Source: Rhodanobacter sp. Soil772 (GTDB taxonomy: Bacteria; Pseudomonadota; Gammaproteobacteria; Xanthomonadales; Rhodanobacteraceae). Taken from it: a stretch of DNA of 64,000 nucleotides. The position numbers and the translations under genes were made by a program. Under the pieces are notes generated by a model that was given only the letters and a program-made list of their open reading frames with translations, searched no databases and was not told the origin of the DNA. Shown here piece by piece: positions 54,630-63,741 of this stretch (within the stretch, counting starts at the first letter, position 1; every line of letters begins with the position of its first letter). The DNA is taken from NCBI RefSeq assembly GCF_001428385.1, contig NZ_LMSK01000003.1, forward strand, positions 124,001 to 188,000, written 5' to 3'.

Positions 54630-56411
54630 ATGAAAACCAGGGGAGTCATGCGCTGGCGTACCGTTGGCCTGTTGCTGGCGATGCTGATCATCGTCGGCCT
54701 GCCGTATATCGTCACGCTGCAGGGAGCGCGCGATACCGAGCAGGCCACCGAGTGGGTGGTCCGTTCGACCGAGGTGAAGTCGCTGGCCTATCGGGTCGCT
54801 TATGTCGTGCACGACAGCGAGGCGGCCACCTATCGTCTGCTGGCAGGCGACGTGAACGAGGCCACGCATGCGCGTGCGGCGCGGGTCGGCAAGGAGGTGC
54901 CGCCGCTGCTGCAGGAACTGCGCAAGATGACCCGCGACAATCCCGATCAGCAGGCGCTGATGGGTGCCCTGGCCGGCGGCGTCAATGGCCGCCTGACCCT
55001 GATGAACCAGGCGCTGGCCCGGCTGCAGCAGGGCAATCCGGAGGGTGCCCGGCAGTCGCTGCGTGACGCCGACGACCTGTTCGGCATGAATGCGCAGATT
55101 GCCGGCATCGTGCAGATCGAGGACGGCCTGCTGAAGCAACGCCGGGAGGAGGCCACGCGGCAGTCCCTCGATGGGCGCATCGTGCTTTCGATCACCGCGC
55201 TGGCGCAGATCCTGCTGCTGGCCATCATCGTGATCGCCTCCGAGCGGCAGATCGGCCGGCGTCTGCTGGCCGAGACCCGCGAGGGCCGCGCGGTGCTGCG
55301 TTCGCAGCTGATCTTCCAGGCGGTGCGCGAACCGATCGCGCTGTTCGACGAAAACCTGAACAGCCTGCTGGTGAACAACGCCTTCAGCGAGCTGTACGGG
55401 ATGGACTCGGGGCAGCGCTCGCAGCCGCTGGTGCAGATCGGCGAAGGCGCCTGGAGCGACAACGTGCTGCTGCAACGCCTGAACGACGTGCTGCTGCGCG
55501 ATCGCGAGCTGTGGGACCACGAGCTGGTCCAGCGCACCGTCGACGGGATCGATCGGCACCTGGTGATCAATGCACGCCGGCTGCAGCAGCACGACGGCGG
55601 CGCGCCGGCGCTGCTGCTGACGGTCAGCGACGTCACCACGCGCGCGCTGGCCGAGCAGCAGGTGAACGAGCTCAATCGCCAGTTGGAAGGCAAGGTCACG
55701 CAGATCTCCGACGTCAACCGCGAACTGGAGGCGTTCAGTTATTCGGTGTCGCACGACCTGCGCGCGCCGCTGCGCCATATCGCCGGGTTCGCGCGCAAGC
55801 TGGAGCAGCACCTGGGCGACCACGTCGACGAAAAATCCGGCCACTACATCGAGGTGATCGCCAGCTCGGCGCAGCGCATGGCCGTGCTGATCGACGACCT
55901 GCTGGTGTTCTCGCGGCTCGGCCGCGGCGCGCTGCGGCTGCAGGCGGTGGACATGCAGTCGCTGGTCGACGAGGCCCGCGCGCTGGCCGAATCGGGTGTG
56001 CCGGATCGGCGTATGGTGTGGACCATCGCGCCGTTGCCGATGGTGATCGGCGATGAGAACATGCTGCGCACGGTCTGGCAGAACCTGCTCGGCAACGCGG
56101 TGAAGTACACCGGGCATTGCGAGGTGGCGCGCATCGCGGTGAGCGTGCAGCAGGGGCGCAATGGCGACTACGAATTCACGGTAAGCGACAACGGTGCGGG
56201 GTTCGACATGCAGTATGCGGACAAGTTGTTCGGCGTGTTCCAGCGCCTGCACCGCGCTTCGGAATTCCCGGGCAACGGGATCGGGCTGGCCAACGTGCGA
56301 CGGATCGTGGCGCGCCACGGCGGTCGCGTCTGGGCCGAGGCCGAGCCGGGGCAGGGTGCCCATTTCCATTTCTCGCTGCCGGCCACCGACGCGGCCGGCA
56401 CACGCACCTGA
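54630..56411 (+). CDS. CHASE3-PAS sensor histidine kinase
   Basis: About 593 residues from the chosen ATG 54630. Membrane helix 1 (about 8-27), a periplasmic CHASE3-type helical sensor (about 30-185), helix 2 (about 190-210), a PAS domain (about 235-345), HisKA with phospho-His in FSYSVSHDLRAPLRHIAGF near 375, and an ATPase domain with WQNLLGNAVKYTG and NGIGLANVRRIVARHGG. The kinase resembles those that pair with Rcp1-like receivers, and such a receiver follows after nine bases. Starts at 54528 (overlapping the mannosidase stop) or 54648 are also possible. Confidence 0.9.
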   Translation: MKTRGVMRWRTVGLLLAMLIIVGLPYIVTLQGARDTEQATEWVVRSTEVKSLAYRVAYVVHDSEAATYRLLAGDVNEATHARAARVGKEVPPLLQELRKMTRDNPDQQALMGALAGGVNGRLTLMNQALARLQQGNPEGARQSLRDADDLFGMNAQIAGIVQIEDGLLKQRREEATRQSLDGRIVLSITALAQILLLAIIVIASERQIGRRLLAETREGRAVLRSQLIFQAVREPIALFDENLNSLLVNNAFSELYGMDSGQRSQPLVQIGEGAWSDNVLLQRLNDVLLRDRELWDHELVQRTVDGIDRHLVINARRLQQHDGGAPALLLTVSDVTTRALAEQQVNELNRQLEGKVTQISDVNRELEAFSYSVSHDLRAPLRHIAGFARKLEQHLGDHVDEKSGHYIEVIASSAQRMAVLIDDLLVFSRLGRGALRLQAVDMQSLVDEARALAESGVPDRRMVWTIAPLPMVIGDENMLRTVWQNLLGNAVKYTGHCEVARIAVSVQQGRNGDYEFTVSDNGAGFDMQYADKLFGVFQRLHRASEFPGNGIGLANVRRIVARHGGRVWAEAEPGQGAHFHFSLPATDAAGTRT

Positions 56412-56420
56412 GAGCGAAGC

Positions 56421-56867
56421 ATGAACAAGAAAGACCTGCGCACCATCCTGCTGGTCGAAGACAGCCTGGCCGACGCCGAAATGGCGATGGACGCGCTCGG
56501 CGAAGCGCACCTGGCCAACCCGGTGGTGCACGTGGAAGACGGCGTGGAGTGCATGGACTATCTCTACTGCCGCGGTGCGTGGGCCGCACGCGATCCGGGC
56601 GATCCGGCGGTGGTGTTGCTGGACATCAAGATGCCGCGCATGAACGGGCTGGACGTGCTGACCGCGATGCGTGCCGATGAGCGGCTGCGGCGGATTCCGG
56701 TGGTGATCCTGTCGTCCTCGCGCGAGGAAAGCGACCTGGCGCGCAGCTGGGACCTGGGCGCCAATGCCTACGTGATCAAGCCGGTCGACGTGGACCAGTT
56801 CTTCGACGCGGTGCGCACGTTGGGGCAGTTCTGGGCGGTGCTCAACCAGGCGCCCGAGCACGAATGA
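56421..56867 (+). CDS. Rcp1-like single-domain response regulator
   Basis: A 148-residue receiver of the Rcp1/phytochrome-partner type. It has LLVEDSLADAEMAMDAL at the start, the phospho-Asp in VVLLDIKMPRMNGLD near residue 67, VVILSSSREESD with the switch Ser, and the Lys in YVIKPVDVDQFFDAV. The longer loop before the phospho-Asp (CRGAWAARDPGDPA) is typical of the group. There is no DNA-binding domain. It sits between two kinases and may shuttle phosphate between them. Confidence 0.93.
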   Translation: MNKKDLRTILLVEDSLADAEMAMDALGEAHLANPVVHVEDGVECMDYLYCRGAWAARDPGDPAVVLLDIKMPRMNGLDVLTAMRADERLRRIPVVILSSSREESDLARSWDLGANAYVIKPVDVDQFFDAVRTLGQFWAVLNQAPEHE

Positions 56868-56945
56868 GCGAATGGAACGCGGCGACTCGCATCGGCCCCA
56901 GGCTGCATGCGGCGCCGGAAACGGGCGGGGGCAGCAGGGAACCAT

Positions 56946-58514
56946 ATGCCAAACCGGCAACTTCGGGCGATACCGGCCATCCGGGTGCTGCAAGTCGAGG
57001 ACAGCCAGCTCGATGCCGAGCTGGTGCTGGCCGAGCTTGATGCCGATCACATCGGCTACGAGGTGCGCCTGGTCGACGACGAGGCGAGCTTCCTCGCCGC
57101 GCTGATCGGCTTCAGGCCGCACATCGTTTTGTCGGACCTCAGCATGCCCGGGTTTTCCGGTCAGCATGCGCTCGACCTGCTGCGCCGGCGCGACGAGGAC
57201 CTGCCTTTCATCTTCGTCTCCGCCACGCTGGGCGAGGAGGCGGCGATCGAGGCGCTGCGCAACGGCGCCACCGACTACATCCTGAAGCAGAACCCGGCCC
57301 GGCTGGCCAGCGCGGTGCGCCGCGCGCTAAGCGAGGCCGAAGCGCGCCGGGCCAGCCGCCGCTCCGAGGCGGAGCTGATCCGCGCGCAGCGTTTCGAGAG
57401 CCTGGCGATGCTCGCCGGCGGCCTCAGCCACGACTTGCGCAATTTGCTGCAGCCGCTGCTGCTGGCCGGCGACAGCCTGCAGGATTACCAGGACGACCCG
57501 CGCCTGGCGCGGCTGGGCAAGCTGGTGCGCGACTGCGGCAAGCGCGGCCTGGACATGGTGCACTCGATGCTGTCGTTCGCGCGCGGCGCGCGCCGCGCGG
57601 AGCAGGTGCGGCTGGGCGCGCTGTTCAGTGCGTTCGATCTGCTGATGCAGGGCAGCGTGCCGCGTACGGTATCGATGGAACTGGTCATCGACGATCCCGA
57701 ACTGTCGTTCGAGGGCAACCACACCGAACTGCAGCAATGCCTGCTCAACCTGTGCCTGAACGCGATCCAGGCCATGCCGGACGGCGGCCATCTGCGCGTC
57801 GAGGCCACGCAGACGTCATTGTCGGCGGATTTCTTCCTGCCGGAAGAACAGCCGCGACTGGGCCGTTACCTGTGCATCAGCGTGATCGACGATGGCCCCG
57901 GCATGGACCAGTCGGTGCTCGAGCATCTGTTCGAACCGTTCTTCACCACCAAGGAAGCCGGCACCGGACTCGGCCTGCTTTCATGCCAGCGGATCGTCGA
58001 CAGCCACGGTGGCGTGATGCGGGTGGACAGCGAACCGGGCCGCGGCACCCGCTTCGACCTGTATTTCCCGCTGGAGGAGCCGGTCGTCGACGGCGGCCAG
58101 CCGGAGGGCGAAGACGACCTGGAAGGCGCCGCCGAACGCGTGCTGGTGGTGGTGGAGGAGGCCGGCCAGCTGTCGCTGCTGGCCGATACACTCGATGCCT
58201 ACGGCTATCAGGCGCATGCCAGTCAGAGCGGTACCGCCGCGCTGCAATGGATCGAAGCCGGCGGCCTGCCCGACCTGGTGGTGCTGGATGCGGACATGAA
58301 CCTGTTCACCGGCGTGCGCACGCTGGCCGCGCTGATCGAGCATGGCTACAGTGGCGCGGTGATCCTGCTGGCGCGCCCCGGCGCCACGCCGGACCTGCGC
58401 GAACTGCCCCTGCTGGAACACCTCTACGTGATCGACAAGCCGGTCACCACCCAGGCGTTGCTGCGCGCCTTGCGCAAGGCGCTGAATGCGGCCGGCAACG
58501 CGGCCGATGCGTGA
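56946..58514 (+). CDS. Receiver-kinase-receiver hybrid histidine kinase
   Basis: A 522-residue soluble protein. Domains: receiver (about 10-125) with phospho-Asp in IVLSDLSMPGFSG; a HisKA region with LAGGLSHDLRNLLQPLLLAG near 165; an ATPase domain with NLCLNAIQAMPDGGHLRVEA and a GTGLGLLSCQRI G2 box; and a C-terminal receiver (about 400-518) with VVLDADMN and IDKPVT. In the last receiver the usual switch Thr/Ser position reads LLARPG, so it may be locked or signal atypically. An AGGGA site precedes ATG 56946. It probably takes phosphate from the preceding sensor and receiver. Confidence 0.9.
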   Translation: MPNRQLRAIPAIRVLQVEDSQLDAELVLAELDADHIGYEVRLVDDEASFLAALIGFRPHIVLSDLSMPGFSGQHALDLLRRRDEDLPFIFVSATLGEEAAIEALRNGATDYILKQNPARLASAVRRALSEAEARRASRRSEAELIRAQRFESLAMLAGGLSHDLRNLLQPLLLAGDSLQDYQDDPRLARLGKLVRDCGKRGLDMVHSMLSFARGARRAEQVRLGALFSAFDLLMQGSVPRTVSMELVIDDPELSFEGNHTELQQCLLNLCLNAIQAMPDGGHLRVEATQTSLSADFFLPEEQPRLGRYLCISVIDDGPGMDQSVLEHLFEPFFTTKEAGTGLGLLSCQRIVDSHGGVMRVDSEPGRGTRFDLYFPLEEPVVDGGQPEGEDDLEGAAERVLVVVEEAGQLSLLADTLDAYGYQAHASQSGTAALQWIEAGGLPDLVVLDADMNLFTGVRTLAALIEHGYSGAVILLARPGATPDLRELPLLEHLYVIDKPVTTQALLRALRKALNAAGNAADA

Positions 58515-58546
58515 GCCGCGCGGGTACGACGACCACGAGGACAAGG

Positions 58547-59872
58547 ATGTTTGCGGACTACCTTGATCTGGCCCTGCGCAGCTTCCGCCGCAGCAAGGCG
58601 CTGACCGCGCTTGTCGTGCTGTTGATGGGCTGTGGCGTGGCCACCTGCATGGTCACCTTCGCGGTGTTTCGCGCCACCGCAGCCGATCCGATTCCTTGGA
58701 AGTCGAACCAGCTGTTCGTGCCGCAGATCGACAACTTCGGGCCGGCGCAGAACTGGAAGGGCGAGCCGCCGAACCTGCTCAGCTACACCGACGCCACGGT
58801 ATTGCTGCATGCGCGACAGGCGCGGCGGCAGGTGCTGATCTACGGCAGCAAGTGGACGGTAATGCCGGGTGACGCGCAGCACCTGCCGTCTTCACAGGAG
58901 GGCGATGCGGTCAGCCATGACTTCTTCGCGATGTTCGACGTGCCGTTCCGTTACGGCGGCGGCTGGTCGGCCAGCGACGACGATCAGCGCGCGGCGGTGG
59001 TGGTGATCAGTAGCGCGCTTAACCAGAAACTGTTCGGCGGCGCCGACAGCGTGGGCCGCGAGATCAATCTGGATACGCACGCCTACCGCATCGTGGGCGT
59101 GCTGGACAACTGGAATCCCAGCCCGCGCTTCTTCGATGTGAGCAGCACGTGGTATCCCTTCAGTCATCCCCGCCAGCTGTATCTCCCGTTCAGCCGTGCC
59201 ATCGATCTGCAGAAAGCCGCCAGCACCAACTTCTATTGCAGCACAAACTCGGTCGATCCCTACCTGCCGAACTGGGACAGCATCCTGCACAGCGAATGCG
59301 CGTGGATCGCCGCGTGGGTGGAGCTGCCCACGCGCGCTGACGTGGAGCGCTACCGCGGCTGGCTGCACAACTACGCGGCTGAACAGCAGCGCGTCGGCCG
59401 CTTTGCGTGGCCGCCCAACGTGCGCCTGTCCGATGTCGGGCAGTGGCTGGACGTGATGAAAGTGGTGCCGAAGGCATCGGCGCTGTCGATGATCGTCTCG
59501 GCGAGTTTTCTGCTGATCTGTCTGGTCAACGTGGTCGGCCTGATGCTGGCCCGCTTCATGCGCCGCGCGCCGGAGATCGGCGTGCGCCGCGCGCTGGGCG
59601 CGTCGCGCGGCGCGATCTATCGCCAGTTTCTGGTCGAGGCGGCGGCGATTGGATTGGCCGGTGGCGTGCTGGGCCTGCTGCTGACGGCGCTGGGCATGGC
59701 CGGCATCGGTCACGTGTTCGAGCCGGAAATCGCCCGGCTGGCGACGCTGGATGCATCGCTGTTGCTGCTGACCGTGCTGGTCGCGGTGGCGGCCAGCTTG
59801 GTCGCCGCGCTGTATCCCACCTGGCGCGCCGCCCAGGTGCAGCCGGCGTGGCAGCTGAAGTCGAACGGATGA
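58547..59872 (+). CDS. MacB/FtsX-type ABC transporter permease, first of two
   Basis: A 441-residue membrane protein: one N-terminal helix (about 18-40), a MacB-like periplasmic core (about 45-300) and three C-terminal helices (about 325-345, 370-395, 405-430) forming an FtsX domain. The signature EIGVRRALGASRGAIYRQFL is near residue 345, and the tail PTWRAAQVQPAWQLK is typical. It overlaps the second permease gene by four bases. No ATPase or HlyD-like gene of the set is in the window. Confidence 0.88.
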   Translation: MFADYLDLALRSFRRSKALTALVVLLMGCGVATCMVTFAVFRATAADPIPWKSNQLFVPQIDNFGPAQNWKGEPPNLLSYTDATVLLHARQARRQVLIYGSKWTVMPGDAQHLPSSQEGDAVSHDFFAMFDVPFRYGGGWSASDDDQRAAVVVISSALNQKLFGGADSVGREINLDTHAYRIVGVLDNWNPSPRFFDVSSTWYPFSHPRQLYLPFSRAIDLQKAASTNFYCSTNSVDPYLPNWDSILHSECAWIAAWVELPTRADVERYRGWLHNYAAEQQRVGRFAWPPNVRLSDVGQWLDVMKVVPKASALSMIVSASFLLICLVNVVGLMLARFMRRAPEIGVRRALGASRGAIYRQFLVEAAAIGLAGGVLGLLLTALGMAGIGHVFEPEIARLATLDASLLLLTVLVAVAASLVAALYPTWRAAQVQPAWQLKSNG

Positions 59873-61137
59873 ACATGACGATGCAGATACGACCGATCCT
59901 GGCCGCGTTGCGTCGGCACAAGATGGCCACGCTGCTGATCGTGCTGCAGATCGCGCTGACCCTGGCGGTGGTCAGCAACGCGCTGTTCATCGTCAAGACG
60001 CGGGTGCTGCATCTGTCGCGCCCGACCGGCACCGACGAGGCGCATCTGTTCGTCATCAAGAACGGGTGGATCGGCCAGCCGGACGTACCGCACATCGACG
60101 CGCAGATGCGCGCCGATCTGGTGACGTTGCGCAGCCTGCCGGGCGTGCACAACGCGTTTGCCAGCGAAGCCTATCCGATGCAAGAGGGCGGTGGCGGGCT
60201 GGTGCGCATCAAGCATCAGGTCGCGCAGACGACGAAGGCGCAGCTCGCCCTTTCCTATTTCGCCGACGAGCACGCACTCGACACGTTCGGCACCGCGCTC
60301 GTGGCTGGCCGCAATTTCCGCGCCGACGAGATCGTGAGCCTCGGTCCGTACGATGCGTCGAGACCGGCGGTGATCATCATTACGCGCGACCTGGCGCACA
60401 AGCTTTTCCCTGACGGCGCGGCGGTGGGCCAGCGCGTCTATCTCAGCGACGACGGCCCGAGCACGATCATCGGCATGGTCGATCGACTGCAAGGCAGTTA
60501 CGCGGGCAGCAGCACGCGTTCGATCGACGAGGACACCGTCCTGGTGCCGGCGCGTTACGCCAGCTCCGACGACGGGGCGAGCTATGCCGGCGGTACGGTC
60601 TATCTGGTGCGCGCGCAACCGGGCCAGCTCGCGGCGGTACTGCGCGCGGCGCCGGCTGCACTGGTCGCGCAGAACCGCATGCGCGTGATCAGCCCGGAAG
60701 ACGGCGTGGTTACTCTGGAACAGGCGCGCACAAAGGCCTACGCCACCGATCGCGGCGTGGCGATCATGATGGGCGCGGTGTGCGTGTTGCTGCTGCTGGC
60801 GACGGCCGGTGGCATCGTGGGCTTGAGCAGCTTCTGGGTCGGCCAGCGCCGTCGCTCGATCGGCGTGCGGCGTGCATTGGGCGCGACGCGCGGCGACATC
60901 CTGCGTTATTTCCAGACCGAAAATGCCCTGATCGTCGGTATCGGCGTGGTGCTGGGCGTGGCACTCGGCATCGCCGCGAACCTGTCGCTGATGACGCACT
61001 ACGAACTGCCGCGGATGCCGCTGTGGGTGCTGGGTGTCGGCGCGCTGTTGCTGTGGCTGCTTGGCCAGCTGGCTGTGTTCGGCCCGGCGCGGAGCGCCGC
61101 TGCGGTGCCGCCGGTGGAGGCGACGCGCTCGGTGTGA
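59869..61137 (+). CDS. MacB/FtsX-type ABC transporter permease, second of two
   Basis: A 422-residue companion permease with the same layout: N-terminal helix (about 15-40), periplasmic core (about 45-280), FtsX helices (about 295-320, 345-370, 380-405). The RSIGVRRALGATRGDILRYF motif is near residue 325 and the C-terminal PPVEATRSV near the end. The ATGA start overlap implies a stoichiometric pair, so they may form a heterodimer with an ATPase encoded elsewhere. It converges on pilR. Confidence 0.88.
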   Translation: MNMTMQIRPILAALRRHKMATLLIVLQIALTLAVVSNALFIVKTRVLHLSRPTGTDEAHLFVIKNGWIGQPDVPHIDAQMRADLVTLRSLPGVHNAFASEAYPMQEGGGGLVRIKHQVAQTTKAQLALSYFADEHALDTFGTALVAGRNFRADEIVSLGPYDASRPAVIIITRDLAHKLFPDGAAVGQRVYLSDDGPSTIIGMVDRLQGSYAGSSTRSIDEDTVLVPARYASSDDGASYAGGTVYLVRAQPGQLAAVLRAAPAALVAQNRMRVISPEDGVVTLEQARTKAYATDRGVAIMMGAVCVLLLLATAGGIVGLSSFWVGQRRRSIGVRRALGATRGDILRYFQTENALIVGIGVVLGVALGIAANLSLMTHYELPRMPLWVLGVGALLLWLLGQLAVFGPARSAAAVPPVEATRSV

Positions 61138-61149
61138 GCGTGCTCTGCC

Positions 61150-62538
61150 TCAGTCGATGCCGAGCTTCTTCAGCTTGTAGCGCAGCGCGCGGAAGGTGAT
61201 GCCGAGTTTGCGGGCGGCGGCGGTCTTGTTGTAGCGCGATTCTTCCAGTGCCTTGACGATGGCGGTGCGCTCGAGGTTGCTGATGTAGTCGTCGAGACCG
61301 CCGTTGGCGCTGGCGGCCGCTGGTGCCGGCGCTGCCTGCTGGCCTGGTGTCGCCGCCTCCTGGCTGGGCCGCGCGCTGCGTTGGGGCAGCATCAGGTCGA
61401 CGGCTTCGATGGTGCTGCCGTCGCACATCGCCATCGCGCGTTCGAGGACGTTTTCCAGTTCGCGCACGTTGCCGGGGAAGTCGTACGCGTCCAGCGCGTC
61501 GCGGGCGGACGGCGACAACTGACCGATGCTTTCGCCGCTCTTGCCGGCCAGCGCCTTGAGGATGAACGCGGACAGCTGCGGCACGTCGCCGCGGCGCTCG
61601 CGCAACGGCGGCACGCGCAGCTCGATCACGTTGATGCGGTAGAACAGATCCTGGCGGAACTGGCCCTGCTCGACCAGCTGGCCGAGGTTCTTGTGGGTAG
61701 CCGAGAGGATGCGCACGTCCACCGGGATTTCGTCGCGGCCGCCGATCGGGCGCACCGCCTTTTCCTGGATCGCGCGCAGCAGCTTCACCTGCATGTGCAG
61801 CGGCAGTTCGGCTACTTCGTCGAGGAACAGGGTGCCGCCCTGGGCGGCCTGGAACAAGCCTTCCTTGTCCACGCTGGCGCCGGTGAAACTGCCCTTGCGG
61901 TGACCGAAGAACTCGCTCTCCATCAGCTCGGACGGGATCGCGCCGCAGTTGACCGGCACGAACGGGCCGCTGGCGCGCGGGCCCTGCTCGTGGATCAGCC
62001 GCGCCACCAGCTCCTTGCCCACGCCGGATTCGCCGGCGATGTAGACCGGCGCCTGGTTGCGCGCCAGCTTGCCGATGGTGGAGCGCACCTGCTGCATCGC
62101 CGCGGAGTCGCCGATCAGGCGGTCGCCGGAATCGCCGGTTTTCGCGGCGGCGGCACCGGTGCGCCTTTCCTCGGCCAGGCGCAGCGCGGTACGCACCAGG
62201 CCGCGCAGCATCTGGATGTCGACCGGCTTGGAGACGAAGTCGAATGCGCCGGCCTTCAGCGCGTTCACCGCGGCGTCGACGTTGCCGTAGGCGGTGATCA
62301 TCGCCACCGGCATGTCGGGATGGTTCGCGGCGATCAGCTCGATGATCTCGTGGCCGGTGCCGTCAGGCAGCCGCATGTCGGTGAAGCACAGGTCGTAGCT
62401 GCGTTCGGCCAGCGCGCGGCGTGCCTCGGCGACGGTGCCGACGGCGTCGACCTGCAGGTCCATCCGCCCCAGCGTGATGGTCAGCAGTTCGCGGATGTCG
62501 CGTTCGTCGTCAATGACCAGGACGGTCTGTGGGTTCAT
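61150..62538 (-). CDS. pilR: PilR-like sigma-54-dependent response regulator
   Basis: A 462-residue NtrC-family activator. The receiver (1-120) has VIDDERDIRELLTITLGRM, the phospho-Asp in CFTDMRLPDGTGHE and the Lys in SKPVDIQMLR. The AAA+ domain has Walker A GESGVGKE, the sigma-54 loop in the form GSFTGA, Walker B GTLFLDEVAELP and FRQDLFYRINVIELRVPPLRER. The C-terminal Fis-type helix-turn-helix reads YNKTAAARKLGITFRALRYK. The whole is very close to PilR, which activates type IV pilin transcription with sigma-54. No pilS sensor gene is adjacent. Confidence 0.9.
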   Translation of the reverse strand: MNPQTVLVIDDERDIRELLTITLGRMDLQVDAVGTVAEARRALAERSYDLCFTDMRLPDGTGHEIIELIAANHPDMPVAMITAYGNVDAAVNALKAGAFDFVSKPVDIQMLRGLVRTALRLAEERRTGAAAAKTGDSGDRLIGDSAAMQQVRSTIGKLARNQAPVYIAGESGVGKELVARLIHEQGPRASGPFVPVNCGAIPSELMESEFFGHRKGSFTGASVDKEGLFQAAQGGTLFLDEVAELPLHMQVKLLRAIQEKAVRPIGGRDEIPVDVRILSATHKNLGQLVEQGQFRQDLFYRINVIELRVPPLRERRGDVPQLSAFILKALAGKSGESIGQLSPSARDALDAYDFPGNVRELENVLERAMAMCDGSTIEAVDLMLPQRSARPSQEAATPGQQAAPAPAAASANGGLDDYISNLERTAIVKALEESRYNKTAAARKLGITFRALRYKLKKLGID

Positions 62539-62602
62539 GGCACGGCGCGTGGCTATCGATGCAGCAGAGAATACCCGGCCCCGAGCTGCGGGGCAAAGAC
62601 TG

Positions 62603-63703
62603 TTAGTGCCCCAGCCGGCGGTCGAAGAAGCGCACCATCACCGCGTATGCCTCGCGCGATTCGGGCATGTCCGGGTCGGAGAAGAACGAATGCCACATGC
62701 CGTCCCAGACGTGCAGCTCGGTATCCACCCCGGCCGCGGTCAGCAGGGCCTGGCTGTGCAGGACCGAGCTCAGGGTGAAATCGCGGCTGCCGGTGATCAG
62801 CAGGGTCGGCGGGAATTTCGCCGGCAGCGCGGGCGAATTGGCCGGGAACACCAGCGGATCGCTGGCGCTGGCGCCCTTGAAGTACGGCAGGTCGGCCAGC
62901 TTGAGCGGCCCGGCGGGCGGCGAGTCGCCGCTCAGCACGGGCGCCACGTAGGCGGAATCGCCGCCGAGGTCGCTGATCGAGCCGCAGAAGGTGCCGATCG
63001 CTCCCGGCACCGGCAGCTTGTGGGTGATGATCCGCGCCACCGCCTCGCCGGTGAGCACGCCGCCGGCGGAGCAGCCGTAGATGCCGATGTTCCGCGCCGG
63101 GTACTGCTTGAGCAGGGCACGGTAGACCGCCTCGACGTCCTCGCTGGCGGTCGGGAACACATGTTCCGGCCCCTGCCGGTAGTCGACGCTGACGACCTTG
63201 ATCCGGCCCAGGCTGGCCAGCGGAATCGACTCCACCAGCCCGCCGCTGTGTGCACCCCACAGGAAGGCGCCGCCGTGCAGGTTGATCAGCACGCGGTGCC
63301 GCTGCTTCGCGGCGATGCCTTGCGCCGGCAGCACCACGTCGGTGGGCACGCCGCCGGCGGTCTCGGCGTGGATCTTCACCGGATAGAGTTTCTGCATGCG
63401 CTTGGCGCGATCGGTGTTGATCCTGTCGTAGTAGGCGCGACTGGCGGCGATCGAGCCGATGCCCGGCGCGTGCCGGCTTTGTTCGAGCATCCGCTGGAAC
63501 TGCTGCTGCGCCTCGGGCGACGCATACGCCGAGTACGGCACGACGAAGGCGGGCACGCTCACGTTGCCGCGGCTGTCGACGCCGGGCCGCTGCGCTTGCG
63601 CGAACGCCGCGGTGCTGAACATACTGATGTAGAGCAGGCCGATGTAGAGCAGGCCGGTGCAGAACGCGGTTTGCATCAGCCGGTGGGTGCGTAGTGCAGG
63701 CAT
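62603..63703 (-). CDS. Alpha/beta-hydrolase esterase, HSL-like, exported
   Basis: A 366-residue esterase/lipase. A hydrophobic N-terminus (residues 10-34, ending STAAFAQA) looks like a signal peptide. The oxyanion motif NLHGGAFLWG is near residue 148, the nucleophile GCSAGG near 215, the Asp in GSRDFTLSS near 305 and the His in GMWHSFFSD near 335. These match the hormone-sensitive lipase family. The start ATG 63703 has a strong AGGAGAAAGG site. It follows the GH65-like gene by 38 bases and is probably co-transcribed. Confidence 0.88.
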   Translation of the reverse strand: MPALRTHRLMQTAFCTGLLYIGLLYISMFSTAAFAQAQRPGVDSRGNVSVPAFVVPYSAYASPEAQQQFQRMLEQSRHAPGIGSIAASRAYYDRINTDRAKRMQKLYPVKIHAETAGGVPTDVVLPAQGIAAKQRHRVLINLHGGAFLWGAHSGGLVESIPLASLGRIKVVSVDYRQGPEHVFPTASEDVEAVYRALLKQYPARNIGIYGCSAGGVLTGEAVARIITHKLPVPGAIGTFCGSISDLGGDSAYVAPVLSGDSPPAGPLKLADLPYFKGASASDPLVFPANSPALPAKFPPTLLITGSRDFTLSSVLHSQALLTAAGVDTELHVWDGMWHSFFSDPDMPESREAYAVMVRFFDRRLGH

Positions 63704-63741
63704 GGCCTTTCTCCTCGTCGATGCGGGGGGCGCTGGCGGTT

